Shown here: piece after piece, positions 20,481-30,411 of the stretch | Layout: every line of letters starts with the position of its first letter | Numbering within the stretch: position 1 is the stretch's first letter | NCBI GenBank assembly: GCA_911728435.2 | Contig: OU452198.1 | Location: 33,075,902-33,139,901 of the forward strand | DNA from: Apoderus coryli | Lineage: Eukaryota > Arthropoda > Insecta > Coleoptera > Attelabidae | Direction: 5' to 3' | DNA: 64,000 nucleotides | Program-made: the position numbers and the translations under genes | Notes under the pieces: model-generated | What the model was told of the DNA's origin: nothing | Databases searched by the model: none | What the model saw: only the letters and a program-made list of their open reading frames with translations

Positions 20481-20945
20481 CAGGAAAATAAAATCACGTC
20501 TAATCCACAAAAAGTTATATATATGTTCAAATCATAACCATAATGTCAAACATGTTTCGAGATTCATCTCATCGTCAGTGACAAAAACTCACAGAAGTCC
20601 TCATAATAAGCTTAATTCAAACATCTATACATCAATCCGTAAAAAATTTTTTGGAAGAAAACATTGTATAACTAAATTAACAACTAATTAAAAATTTAAG
20701 TCATAATGCAATTCAAAATTTATGACTTAAATTTTTAATTAGTTGTTAATTTAGTTATACAATGTTTTCTTTCAAAAAATTTTTCACTGATTGATGTATA
20801 GATGTTTGAATTAAGATTATTATGAGGACTTCTGTGAGTTTTGTCACTAACGATGAGATGAATCTCGAAATATGTTTGACATTATGGTTATGATTTGAAC
20901 ATATATATAACTTTTTGTGGAGTAGACGTGATTTTATTTTCCTGC
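20481..20945. mobile_element. long near-palindrome, Penelope-like repeat with hammerhead-like motifs
   Basis: The left arm (20481 to about 20708) and right arm (about 20718-20945) are inverted copies of one roughly 225-bp sequence, meeting near TAATGCAATTCAAAATTT. Each arm holds CGTCAGTG/CACTAACG and GAGATTCATCTC motifs that on the transcribed strand read CTGACGA, a GAGA/TCTC stem and GAAA. Inverted, hammerhead-bearing repeats are a hallmark of Penelope-like retroelement termini. No reverse transcriptase is present here. Confidence 0.6.
20554..20578 (-). ncRNA. hammerhead-ribozyme-like core
   Basis: Minus-strand order: CTGACGA (fits CUGANGA), then a stem II of GAGA/TCTC with TGAA loop, then GAAA. 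The following CATGTTTGAC could give a one-pair stem III and pair its TGAC with the upstream GTCA as stem I, as in the minimal type I hammerheads of Penelope-like elements. The copy in the right arm has CTAACGA and is mutated. Cleavage is not demonstrated. Confidence 0.4.
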
Positions 20946-21139
20946 AAGAAATTTAAAGGATTGATTTTGTAAAGTTTCTCTTTTCGCCACTGATGGTGGA
21001 ACTAGATTTCGTTGCGAAACATATTTGGACAATAGTTGTGGATTTCTACTAAATTTATTTTTGTGGAGATTTGTGTTTCATTTGTCACTAAAAATTTACA
21101 ACTCCACTTAAGAATGGACTATTTTTGCAAATTAAAATT

Positions 21140-21595
21140 TGTTTATTAAAAAACTAAATTTATAAAAAATGGACTGTATTAAAATAATTCATGAGAATAC
21201 CTTATCACATATTTTTGGCTTACCATTTGTTACGTCTTCCTTCTAATTTGTATGTCCCCAAAGGTGATGGTTAAGGAAGGTTTAAGGATAATTAGAGGAA
21301 GGATTATAACTGTAAAAACTAAATTATTTCCCACTCAGAATTATTATTGTCAATACACTCAATTGACGCAATCGTTTTGTCACAACCCGATAAATTATAA
21401 TTTTATTAGAAATAACCGAAAATCTATATTCTTAGGAATACACTACTATTTTATTCTTTTGTGGTCAACTATAGACTGAAAAATGAAAAAGCAATATCAA
21501 CAATTCAACCCGAATCTGCATAAAAAAACGCAAAGAAATATTTAAGTGAAGATGGGCATTGTTGCCAATACAAATTTAATAGAATGGCACATACA
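21140..21595 (-). repeat. BEL/Pao 3' LTR
   Basis: 456 bp, in element orientation starting TGTATGTGCC and ending AATAAACA. It appears identical to 27080-27535. Confidence 0.95.
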
Positions 21596-21609
21596 CACCC
21601 CCTACCCTG
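21596..21609 (-). promoter_or_regulatory. BEL/Pao polypurine tract
   Basis: CAGGGTAGGGGGTG on the minus strand directly abuts the 3' LTR. It is the expected primer for plus-strand DNA synthesis. Confidence 0.8.
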
Positions 21610-21719
21610 AAAAATTATTTTTCAGACCAACCAGTAAAAATGCAATTCAGAAAACCAAAATAAAAATCACATTCACTCTATAATTCTATATACAAAATAT
21701 TAAATGCCAAAAAAAAAAA

Positions 21720-23564
21720 TCATTGTGTAGGCAAAGGACATACCTTAACAGAAGGTCTTGAATATGTGCCTTTACCCGTTTTAATGGAGAGATTTCGTAC
21801 TTGATTGTCCTTACCCGCAAAAATTTCTACAATAATTCCTAATGGCCAATGCAAAGGCGGAGAATTACCCTCTTTCAATATAACTATATCGCCTACTTTT
21901 AAATTTGGAGTACTTTGCCACCATTTATTGCGAACTTGTAAAGATGACAAGTATTCCAGCTGCCATCGTTTCCAGAAGTCCTGTACCATTCGGTCAATTA
22001 ATTGAAACCTATCCAACCTACCCATCTTAATTTCGGATACATTCTGAGCAGGAATAAAATTGATCGGGTTCAGATTCAAAAAATGCGCCGGGGTTAGTGC
22101 CTCAGGCGCGGTCGGATCGGATGACAACTGACAGAGAGGTCTAGAGTTTAAGAGACCTTCTATCTGAACTAATAAAGTATTTAATTCTTCATAGGTTAAT
22201 AATTGATGACCCAAAACTCGATACATATGTGACTTAACCGATTTCACATTACTTTCCCAGAGCCCACCCATATGTGGCGCCGCTGGTGTATTTAATTTCC
22301 ATTCAATATTATGTTTATTCAGTTCAAATTGAAACTGATTTTGATAATCCTTGGAACGAACCAATTCGTTAATTTCCCTTAATACTTGCTTCGCACCGAC
22401 AAAATTTGTTCCTTGATCGGAATATAAAACCTCACAACAACCCCTGCGCGATAAAAACCTTTTAAATGCTTCCAAGAAATGTGCCGTTGTCAATGAACTC
22501 ACTAATTCTAGGTGTATGGCTTTAACGCTCATACAAATAAATAAACAAACATAAGCTTTATGTACCGAAGCCCCTCGCCTCTTGCCTAATGTTATATTAA
22601 CCGGTCCAAAATAATCTACACCCGTGTGCAAGAATGCTTTAAAAGATCTAACTCGACAGGACGGCAAGTCTGCCATAACTGGCGCCATATTGGTGGGCCT
22701 TAATTTAAAATACCGATTACATTTAAATACCCTTTTTCTTATTAAATTTCGACCACCGATAATCCAGTATTTTTGCCTCATTATAGCTTCCAAAAGATAC
22801 GCCCCTGTATGTAAATAGATGTTATGGTAATAATCAATTAATCTTTCCGTCAGAATGTCTTTAGCAGACAGTATTATGGGATGTTTCTTATTAAAATCCA
22901 AAAATGAATTTTCTAGACGACCCCCTACCCTAAGCAACCCATCCTGGATAAAGGGTTTGAGTCGTCTAAGTTTTATAGAACAATTTTTTTCTTTCTTAAT
23001 TCGAACGAAATCATTACCAAAGTGTTTCAATTGAGTCAATTTAATCAAATAGCGTTCCGCTTTAGAAATTTGTTGTGCAGTAATATGTTGAGCAAAAGGT
23101 AACAATCTCAAAAATCTCAAAACCCAAACAGTAACTCTTAAAATCTTTGACCAATTCGAACAATTTTCAACCAATTTTAATAACGGATGGATATTTTCAA
23201 CAATATTAGTAACAAAAATCTCGTTAAATTTGTCACCAAAAGATGGATTAACCTCCCCAAAATTTAATGAAACAGGCCAATCAATTTCTGGTAATTCTAA
23301 CCACTTTGGACCTGTATTCCATAGTGAATGCGTAACTAATTGTTTGGGTGTTAAACCCCTTGATAAGCAATCGGCTGGATTTTCAATTCCCTCAATGTGC
23401 CGCCACTGCACATTTGGTAAATTATCAATTATTTGCGAAACCCTATTCGCAACAAAAATTTCTTTAATATTTGTATTCTTCAACCACTGCAAAACCGTAG
23501 AAGAATCGGAAAACACTATTATTTTCGAAATAACTATACGTTTTTTCATAAACTTCAATGACAT
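21720..23564 (-). CDS. pol: BEL/Pao pol, downstream part: RNase H C-terminus and integrase
   Basis: 614 codons. The N-terminus lacks a natural start and is the continuation of the upstream pol frame. VFSDSSTVLQWL (Asp 20) and ENPADCLSRG (Asp 65) are RNase H residues. The integrase zinc-binding region has His 247, His 252 and Cys 282 in KCNRYFK, with Tyr 285 where the family usually has the second Cys, so that domain may be weakened. The catalytic core shows GVDYFGP (Asp 317), YSDQGTNF (Asp 383) and APHMGGLWESN (Glu 437), the D-D-E triad of this group. The DUF5641-like C-terminal region (VGDIVILKEGNSPPLHWPLG) follows. The frame is offset by one base from the upstream pol frame, and the two overlap by 101 bp. 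Confidence 0.92.
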   Translation of the reverse strand: MSLKFMKKRIVISKIIVFSDSSTVLQWLKNTNIKEIFVANRVSQIIDNLPNVQWRHIEGIENPADCLSRGLTPKQLVTHSLWNTGPKWLELPEIDWPVSLNFGEVNPSFGDKFNEIFVTNIVENIHPLLKLVENCSNWSKILRVTVWVLRFLRLLPFAQHITAQQISKAERYLIKLTQLKHFGNDFVRIKKEKNCSIKLRRLKPFIQDGLLRVGGRLENSFLDFNKKHPIILSAKDILTERLIDYYHNIYLHTGAYLLEAIMRQKYWIIGGRNLIRKRVFKCNRYFKLRPTNMAPVMADLPSCRVRSFKAFLHTGVDYFGPVNITLGKRRGASVHKAYVCLFICMSVKAIHLELVSSLTTAHFLEAFKRFLSRRGCCEVLYSDQGTNFVGAKQVLREINELVRSKDYQNQFQFELNKHNIEWKLNTPAAPHMGGLWESNVKSVKSHMYRVLGHQLLTYEELNTLLVQIEGLLNSRPLCQLSSDPTAPEALTPAHFLNLNPINFIPAQNVSEIKMGRLDRFQLIDRMVQDFWKRWQLEYLSSLQVRNKWWQSTPNLKVGDIVILKEGNSPPLHWPLGIIVEIFAGKDNQVRNLSIKTGKGTYSRPSVKVCPLPTQ

Positions 23565-25563
23565 GTTTTAATAATTTTGACAACAGATGAGCAGCACAAA
23601 GTTCTAGACGTGGTATACTTATAGTTTTAGTTGGAGAGACTTTGGACTTTGAACACACTAAACCCATCGCATATTTGTTACCAGAGTTTGGGAAAAGAGT
23701 TCGCGAATAAATTACACCGCCATAACCGTTTTGACTAGCGTCACAAAATCCTATTAAAGTAATGGGTATATCAACCTTAGCAAAAATATGCCTTGCTATT
23801 TTGATATCTCGTAAGTCACCCCATTCGCTACGCACGTTTTCCCAAATCAATATAATATCTCTAGGTGGCTCCATATCCCAATCTATGTTTAACAGCCACA
23901 AACGTTTTATAAGTAATTTCAAAAATAAGATAAAGGGGGAAACCAAACCTATCGGGTCATAACATCTAGCTATTGTAGAAAGAATAGTGCGTTTTGTACA
24001 TTTCTCCTCAGGAGGTGTAAAAACAAAACTCAAAATATCTGAATCAGGATTCCATTGCATCCCCAAAATTTTAGTATCCGATTTAAATACGACATCCTTG
24101 GATAACCGATGTTCAACCGGTATTTTTCGTAACATTGTCTCTGAATTTGTGGAAAATTTTGTTAATTCAAATCCACCCGACCTGAACAATTCTCGACTTT
24201 CATTATATAATTTTAAAGCATCACCTTCAGAAGGAATGCTACTTACCAAATCATCAACATATAAATCGCGTTCAACGTATTCTGATGCAATTGGAAATTT
24301 TAATCCATCATCCTTTAACAATTGTTTAATTGTGCGTAATGCTAAAAATGGAGAGGATTTTATACCAAAGGCCACTACTGTAATTTCATATGTTTTGATG
24401 CTGTCATGTTCATCAAACCGCCATAATAAACGTTGAAAACGCCAATGATCTTTGGTCATTGTTATTTGCCGGTACATTTGCCTAATATCACCTGTCAAAG
24501 CAATTTGAAATAATCTAAAATTTATTAATAAAGAAAATATATCAGTTTGCAATTTAGGCCCGCTATATAATATATCATTTAATGAAATATCACTATTCGA
24601 AGGAGAACTAGCATCCAAAACAATCCGGACAGGAGTACTAGTTGTTCCTGTTTTAATAACTGGATGATGCGCAATATAATATGATTCCCGCTCATCAAAA
24701 TTATCCTCAAGTAAACGCATATGACCCTGATCCAAGAAATCCTGCATGACTTTGTTATACTCTAACCTTAAGGAGACAGACTTATATAACCTTTTTTCTA
24801 ACGATAATAATCTAACTTCTGCACTCGATTTTGAGTCACCTAAATTCTTTACCGACATTTTAAATGGTAATGCAACCGTGTATCGTCCTGAGAAATCTCT
24901 AGTAACTGTATTACAATAAATTTTTTCACATTTTATATCCTCCCGATTAGGTAAGATGTTAGTTGGAACTTGCTCCAACTCCCAAAATTGTTGAACTAAT
25001 TTTTCCAATGGGGTACTTTCAAACAAAGTAAAACAATTGGACACCTGCTCCTTAATTGTTGGAACTTGTCCCATTATAACGTATCCGAAAGAAGTTTGAA
25101 CCGCCACTGGTGACCCGTCGACACCAAAAATTTTTTCATAACCTAAAACTACAGGGAATAATTGAGCCCCAATAATACCATCGATATGTCCTGGTTTATC
25201 ATAATTGTTATCAGCTAGCTGAAGAGTTTCCAAATAAGAAAAACGTTCCGTATTTATCTGATATTTTGGCAATTTATCTGTGATTTCATCCACTACTAAC
25301 ACCTTAATTGCAAATTTGTTATTATTATCATATCTCGAGGCAATATGTAATTCCGTTTCGCCGCGGACTTTCTGTAAATTTTGCCCTAAACCGCATACGG
25401 AAGAGGCATAGAATTTATTTATTTTCAAACCTAATCTCTTACAACACCGTATTGTAAGCAAATTAACTTGACTTCCGCTGTCAAGAATAAATCTAACTGT
25501 TGAATTATTAACCGATCCGTTTAAAACTTTAACTACCAATGTTGACAACAAAACTGTTTTCAT
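23464..25563 (-). CDS. pol: BEL/Pao pol, upstream part: protease, reverse transcriptase, RNase H N-terminus
   Basis: 699 codons. FILDSGSQVNLLT (Asp 28) is the aspartic protease active site. The RT domain spans roughly residues 290-560 with LTGDIRQMYRQI (Asp 359) and YVDDLVSS (YVDD 435-438). RNase H begins at IGFCDASQNGYGG (Asp 608) and PRLELCAAHLL (Glu 654). After VYEKT at residue 674 the frame diverges into unrelated sequence and stops, while the true RNase H continues in the +1 frame. The break maps to a run of six A near 23535. BEL/Pao pol is normally one frame, so this is a one-base indel, a sequencing error or, less likely, programmed shifting. The frame is in -1 register to gag and stays open upstream of its first ATG to about 25676, overlapping the gag end. 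Confidence 0.92.
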   Translation of the reverse strand: MKTVLLSTLVVKVLNGSVNNSTVRFILDSGSQVNLLTIRCCKRLGLKINKFYASSVCGLGQNLQKVRGETELHIASRYDNNNKFAIKVLVVDEITDKLPKYQINTERFSYLETLQLADNNYDKPGHIDGIIGAQLFPVVLGYEKIFGVDGSPVAVQTSFGYVIMGQVPTIKEQVSNCFTLFESTPLEKLVQQFWELEQVPTNILPNREDIKCEKIYCNTVTRDFSGRYTVALPFKMSVKNLGDSKSSAEVRLLSLEKRLYKSVSLRLEYNKVMQDFLDQGHMRLLEDNFDERESYYIAHHPVIKTGTTSTPVRIVLDASSPSNSDISLNDILYSGPKLQTDIFSLLINFRLFQIALTGDIRQMYRQITMTKDHWRFQRLLWRFDEHDSIKTYEITVVAFGIKSSPFLALRTIKQLLKDDGLKFPIASEYVERDLYVDDLVSSIPSEGDALKLYNESRELFRSGGFELTKFSTNSETMLRKIPVEHRLSKDVVFKSDTKILGMQWNPDSDILSFVFTPPEEKCTKRTILSTIARCYDPIGLVSPFILFLKLLIKRLWLLNIDWDMEPPRDIILIWENVRSEWGDLRDIKIARHIFAKVDIPITLIGFCDASQNGYGGVIYSRTLFPNSGNKYAMGLVCSKSKVSPTKTISIPRLELCAAHLLSKLLKHVIEVYEKTYSYFENNSVFRFFYGFAVVEEYKY

Positions 25564-25649
25564 ATTTTCCGAATAATTATAAAAATCTTTATTTACGATT
25601 GAACAAAATGTTTCACCTGGGCTTGCTGTAACGTTTGATTCACCCGACG

Positions 25650-26897
25650 CTATACTCGTATTGTTGGATTCCGTTCTCTACTATTATTTTCCGAAAATTC
25701 CATCCTTCCTAAATGAAGTAAAACATGGTGTTTTTTGGAACATTCGCTACAAACCCGATCGGAGGGACAGTTTTTTACCCCGTGTTTTTCCGATAAACAA
25801 TTAAAACACCAATTATTATTTTTAACGATTTCATATCTTTTACCAGATTTTAAAGATTTAAATTTTTCACAACGAGCTACAAAATGACCTTGTTTTTTGC
25901 AAAATGAACATATTCTTATATTACTGCCATAATTATTTTTATTTTCCCTAGTAAATAGAACTTGAGGCTTAATATTTTTTATGCTCACACTGCCTCCATA
26001 TTTATTTGTCTGAAGTAATTTACATTGTTCTAGAACAAAATCTCGAAGAGATTGATAAGTAGGTATTTCCTTGGTACGATTAATTGCATCAAACATCTTA
26101 ACTGTTTCGTTATCCAATTTAGCACGCGCCAAATAGAACAACAAAAAATCAGTTGCGTCGGGTAAATCTAAATTTCGAAACGATGATACCGCTGTGTCAA
26201 ATTTGTCGATAAAGGCATTCAAATTTCTAACCGACTCATCCCTGAAAGGCTTAAATTCAAATATCTGATCCAAATAATTATTGGCTAGCAATCTCTTATC
26301 ATGATATTTTTCCAACAGTTTATTCCAAATAGGCTCATAATTGTCTCCGTTGGCTGCAAACCCTGAGCATGCATTTAAAGCTGCTCCTCGTAAATGACCT
26401 ACCAAATAGTATACTTTATCAGCATTATTTAAACTAGGATTTTCATGAATTAAATTAACATAAACCGAATAAAATGTTTCCCATTGACATGCATCTCCTG
26501 AAAATTCAGGCAGCTCCATTTTCGGTAATGAGGGCAAATCTCGACCAATTTGTTTGTTCTGACTTGCTGCCGATGTACTAGCATTTTCACATTTAGGCGA
26601 ACTAATTTTAAAGTAAGCCGATTCTATGTGACCACAAATTTCATTTATTGTTACAATAATTTTGTAATCCGGCATATAATTCTCATTAACTTCAAAACCA
26701 ACCTCTTGAATTTTATCGATGGTTTCTATTAATTCCGACCTAGTCTTATCTAACACCCGATATAAATTTAAAAATTTACTCTTATTAGCCGGGTCTTCAA
26801 GTTTCTTTGACAAATCCAACAATGTCTGGAGTGTCATATAAATCGATTCCTTTTTGGCATTTAACATTTTTAACTGCCTCTCCGCTCGTGCAGCCAT
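25650..26897 (-). CDS. gag: BEL/Pao gag
   Basis: 415 codons from an ATG 157 bp downstream of the primer binding site. A helical N-terminus is followed by the DUF1759-type capsid region typical of BEL/Pao (LPKMELPEFSGDACQWETFY, near residues 125-145, then NNADKVYYLVGHLRGAA). The C-terminal nucleocapsid part has three zinc-binding clusters: CSFCKKQGHFVARC, CFNCLSEKHGVKNC and CSECSKKHHVLLH, the usual CCHC/CCHC/CCHH arrangement. It packages element RNA in cytoplasmic particles. The end overlaps the open pol frame by about 27 bp in the -1 register; I see no clear slippery heptamer there, so how pol is translated is uncertain. Confidence 0.93.
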   Translation of the reverse strand: MAARAERQLKMLNAKKESIYMTLQTLLDLSKKLEDPANKSKFLNLYRVLDKTRSELIETIDKIQEVGFEVNENYMPDYKIIVTINEICGHIESAYFKISSPKCENASTSAASQNKQIGRDLPSLPKMELPEFSGDACQWETFYSVYVNLIHENPSLNNADKVYYLVGHLRGAALNACSGFAANGDNYEPIWNKLLEKYHDKRLLANNYLDQIFEFKPFRDESVRNLNAFIDKFDTAVSSFRNLDLPDATDFLLFYLARAKLDNETVKMFDAINRTKEIPTYQSLRDFVLEQCKLLQTNKYGGSVSIKNIKPQVLFTRENKNNYGSNIRICSFCKKQGHFVARCEKFKSLKSGKRYEIVKNNNWCFNCLSEKHGVKNCPSDRVCSECSKKHHVLLHLGRMEFSENNSRERNPTIRV

Positions 26898-27053
26898 TTT
26901 ATTTATATTTATACCTGATAGTCCAAAAAATAACCTTTGACTAAATCAATCTGACAACAATGTAAAACTTTATTGAAAATTAACCGTCTTTACTAAATCT
27001 TGAAATTTTACGCCGCACAAAACAAATATATAGCGATAAGATATCCGAATATC

Positions 27054-27071
27054 CGCGCTCGATTTGGACCA
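27054..27071 (-). promoter_or_regulatory. BEL/Pao primer binding site
   Basis: TGGTCCAAATCGAGCGCG on the minus strand begins 8 nt after the 5' LTR end. It starts with the TGG complementary to a tRNA CCA end. I do not assign the tRNA. Confidence 0.65.
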
Positions 27072-27079
27072 AAAATATA

Positions 27080-27535
27080 TGTTTATTAAAAAACTAAATT
27101 TATAAAAAATGGACTGTATTAAAATAATTCATGAGAATACCTTATCACATATTTTTGGCTTACCATTTGTTACGTCTTCCTTCTAATTTGTATGTCCCCA
27201 AAGGTGATGGTTAAGGAAGGTTTAAGGATAATTAGAGGAAGGATTATAACTGTAAAAACTAAATTATTTCCCACTCAGAATTATTATTGTCAATACACTC
27301 AATTGACGCAATCGTTTTGTCACAACCCGATAAATTATAATTTTATTAGAAATAACCGAAAATCTATATTCTTAGGAATACACTACTATTTTATTCTTTT
27401 GTGGTCAACTATAGACTGAAAAATGAAAAAGCAATATCAACAATTCAACCCGAATCTGCATAAAAAAACGCAAAGAAATATTTAAGTGAAGATGGGCATT
27501 GTTGCCAATACAAATTTAATAGAATGGCACATACA
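27080..27535 (-). repeat. BEL/Pao 5' LTR
   Basis: 456 bp, apparently identical to 21140-21595. It is followed by the AAATT target duplication. Confidence 0.95.
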
Positions 27536-27540
27536 AAATT

Positions 27541-29358
27541 TTCTTTGTTACATTTTCTAAAAAATTTTTGAAATATTATAATACAGTGTGACCTAATGAA
27601 AATGCCACAGATGCCTTTTTGAGTGTGTAATATAAATTTTTGAAAAATTACGACACGTTGATTTTGTTGATTTTTGTAGTCTGTGCCTAGAATTTTAATA
27701 GCAAACTCGGTATTTTTACGAGACCTGTATGTTTTATTTATTGTAGTAAATTATCGATTTATCGAAGTGAACTGGGAGTTATTTAAATAAAAAAAAAAAT
27801 AAAAAAACCACTCAAACCACAAAATTAACTCTACAAAAAATGTTTTTTCATAAAATAACAAACTGGTAATATACAGACTTTTTGACATGGTTTCGATTTA
27901 ACGCATCAACAACCTAAAATATAAGACAAAAGATGAGTGTCTAAAAAGATAATAAAAAGGCAGATATAGAGAGAGTCGTTTGTTGAACAAACCATAATCA
28001 TAGTAAAACCGATCACAACATGTAATCAATCTGACGTTATCCAAAATGGATATAACTAATTGATAAGGTACCTACCTAATGTCTAACCTATTGACCATAA
28101 ACGAATATACAGGCTTAGCACAAATTGCCTAGTTAAATAAGTTAGCTAAGTCTTAACTGAGTTAAATAAACGTCAAAGTGTTTATCACAGTTTCTGTTAA
28201 GCATAACTGTCCGCTAAATTCAATGCTAAGTTAACAGGCAGATAGAATTGAGTAAATAGCGATCAGTTAAGTTTAAAAATAGACAAAAAATTAAGGTTAC
28301 TTTTACGTATATTATTTGTGTTATACTAATACAAATTTATTTATTCAATCATACTTATATTTTAGTTGTCTCATAGTAGTTCTTCGCTGGAAAATTGAAA
28401 AGTAAAGATACATTATTAATTAATTAAAAGTATCTATGTATGTATAATGTTTTGTTTCTTCGTACTGGACTTATTGGATACTGTGCATTTTTAAATTCTT
28501 TTGTAATTTTTCTCCAAACAGCTTTTTTATCTCGCTATGTAATGGCATCGGTTTTTTTTTATTTTAAATTATGTGTTTATAACGGAACGCGTCTAAGTGA
28601 AATTTGCAGATATTTTCAACTTAGTCGAATTCATTTTGAAACCAAAAGCACAATCGACTTTGAATAAATGCTTAAAAACAAAATCATCCGAATTGATACA
28701 AAATTGCAGTGTTGTCAGTTTTACTTAAATGATTGTTGCATATGAACTTCAAATTAAAGTTAGAATAGCATTACAAGTATTTTAAGTATCTATACAATAT
28801 TTTGGAAATATCAAAAATATTATAACATGTTATTTAAAATACCGATAAAATACTCTATAATCCAGTACTTATAAGAGAATCCTGAGAATATTTTTAAAGG
28901 ACGTTTCTTGCATATGTATAATTATGAAAATGCCGATTATTCACCATGATATTGGTGCGATGTTGCCACAAACTCTTTCGGTTAATCACGCTGCTACGCA
29001 ACTGACTGTTAATAGATCATGTAATAAACACTTATATATATATATTATATTAACAGGGACAATGGCAGTTTGCTAAAGCGAACTGAACTGATAGTTATCT
29101 AACAGACAGTTTTAACTGAGCATTGAAAAACTGGCCCTTTTTATCTAACTCTAAGTATGGAAACTGATGCGAAGAATATAGCAAGTGCATAGTGAAACAC
29201 TAAATTATAGTTTGCGACGTTTCGATATTTTATTTTCACTTCTTCAGGCTAAAATGTAGATGTTAGATTAACCACATTTTTGCATTCAAAATTAATAACT
29301 ATCGAGAATTTAATGATCCCAATTTTTCTTCCCTTCTTCCTTTTGCTATATAGGTATA
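27541..29358. other. no gene seen; possible weak inverted repeats
   Basis: No recognisable protein. 28130-28290 and 29050-29160 both carry AGTTAA- and CAATGCT-containing sequence in opposite orientations and may be worn ends of a DNA element. At about 29216-29250 the minus strand has CTGAAGA...CGAAACGTCG, a Penelope-type motif without a clear stem II. Confidence 0.35.
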
Positions 29359-30411
29359 CAGGGTGTCCCAAAAAAACATTCCCCACCCTTGGGGAGTAAA
29401 ATCTATGACCCAAAATATGACGAAAATCACTTATGTTAAAATTTCGAAAAATGTCTCCTTATGAAATTATGACCATTTTAAATATTGAAATTAGACAAAT
29501 CTTTCACTTGGAATTAATAATTTAAATCTGGCCATCCTTTATATATAAAGCCGATTCAAGAATTGCATCCTGGGGATACTAAGTTGCGCTTATGATTTTG
29601 TAGATTTTTTTTAAATTGCCTGAACGCAAATGAAGACATTTTTAAACAAGTACTATAGTGTGATGAAGCCCATTTTAACCAGCAAGGAGTGTTCAATCAG
29701 CACAACTTGCATTGATGGAATTACAAAAATCAGCACCAAATTAGAAAATCACATAAGCAAGCACGCTGGAGCTTAAATGTGTGGCTTTGTCTGTTGGGAA
29801 ATAGGATAATAGAACCACAGTTTCTACCTAGGATACCAAACGCCGAACACTGTGCCAATTTTTGAGATAACAAATTACCAACTCTTCTGGAAGAAGTTCC
29901 TTTAGTACAGCGGCCAAATATTGTATTTTAACATGATGGTGCACCTGCCCGTTATTCTCGAAATGTTTGAGATATATTAAATCGACGTTTTCTCACCCAA
30001 TGGATCGATCGTGGAGGACCCATTTCTTGACCTCCTAGGTCCCCAGATCTCAACCCAATAGACTTTAGGCTTTGGGGTTATCTGAAAAATACGGTTTACA
30101 CCCAACAGTGAAGATGATGTTATTGTTCGCATTTATGGAGCTTTAGCACAAATTACAAACGAAGCAATAGGCCGTGTAGAAAACCATTATTGAATAAAAT
30201 AGTGAGGATTTCGAACACTTGCCTTCGTAAATTGATATGTTTTTGTTTTATTATGTGTTTAGTTAATAAATAATTTGAATTTGATTTTATTTTCGAAAAT
30301 TACTTCATTTTAATATTCAAAATGGTCACAATTTCATAAGGAGACATTTGTCGAAATTTTGACATAAATGATTTTTGTCTTATTTGTGGTCATAGATAGG
30401 TAGTTCCTTTT
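29359..30411 (+). mobile_element. mariner-like element, right end displaced
   Basis: CAGGGTGTCCC at 29359, preceded by TA, is a typical left end. The left about 140 bp (to AAATATTGAA near 29490) recur inverted at 30313-30405 (TTCATAAGGAGACATTTGTC and neighbours). The outermost right part is separated from the rest by the 3.9-kb insertion at 30412-34287, and a diverged remainder may follow at 34288. Confidence 0.65.
29640..30240 (+). pseudogene. mariner-superfamily transposase relic
   Basis: Readable pieces in order: SLNVWLCLLGNRIIEPQFLP, VQRPNIVF followed by HDGAPARYSRNV (Asp of the catalytic triad), a stop, then FLTQWIDRGGPIS, a stop, and PPRSPDLNPIDFRLWGYLK (third acidic region). Stops and frame changes are frequent. 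N-terminal HTH not seen. Confidence 0.7.

Larger units (their letters stand above)
21140..27535 (-). mobile_element. full-length BEL/Pao LTR retrotransposon
   Basis: 6,396 bp on the minus strand with two 456-bp LTRs (TG...CA ends), a primer binding site, gag, pol in two overlapping frames, and a polypurine tract. AAATT is duplicated at both edges (21135-21139 and 27536-27540), a 5-bp target duplication as usual for BEL/Pao. I see no difference between the LTRs when reading line against line, so the insertion is recent. No env-like ORF. Confidence 0.95.

Noticed and set aside
21252..21479. 75-codon frame present identically at 21252-21479 and 27192-27419
   Set aside because: It lies wholly inside the two BEL/Pao LTRs on the opposite strand; identity reflects LTR duplication, not a gene pair.
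23464..23564. Programmed -1 frameshift at the A-run in BEL/Pao pol
   Set aside because: Moving from the upstream to the downstream frame needs +1, not -1, and BEL/Pao pol is normally one frame, so an indel is more likely.
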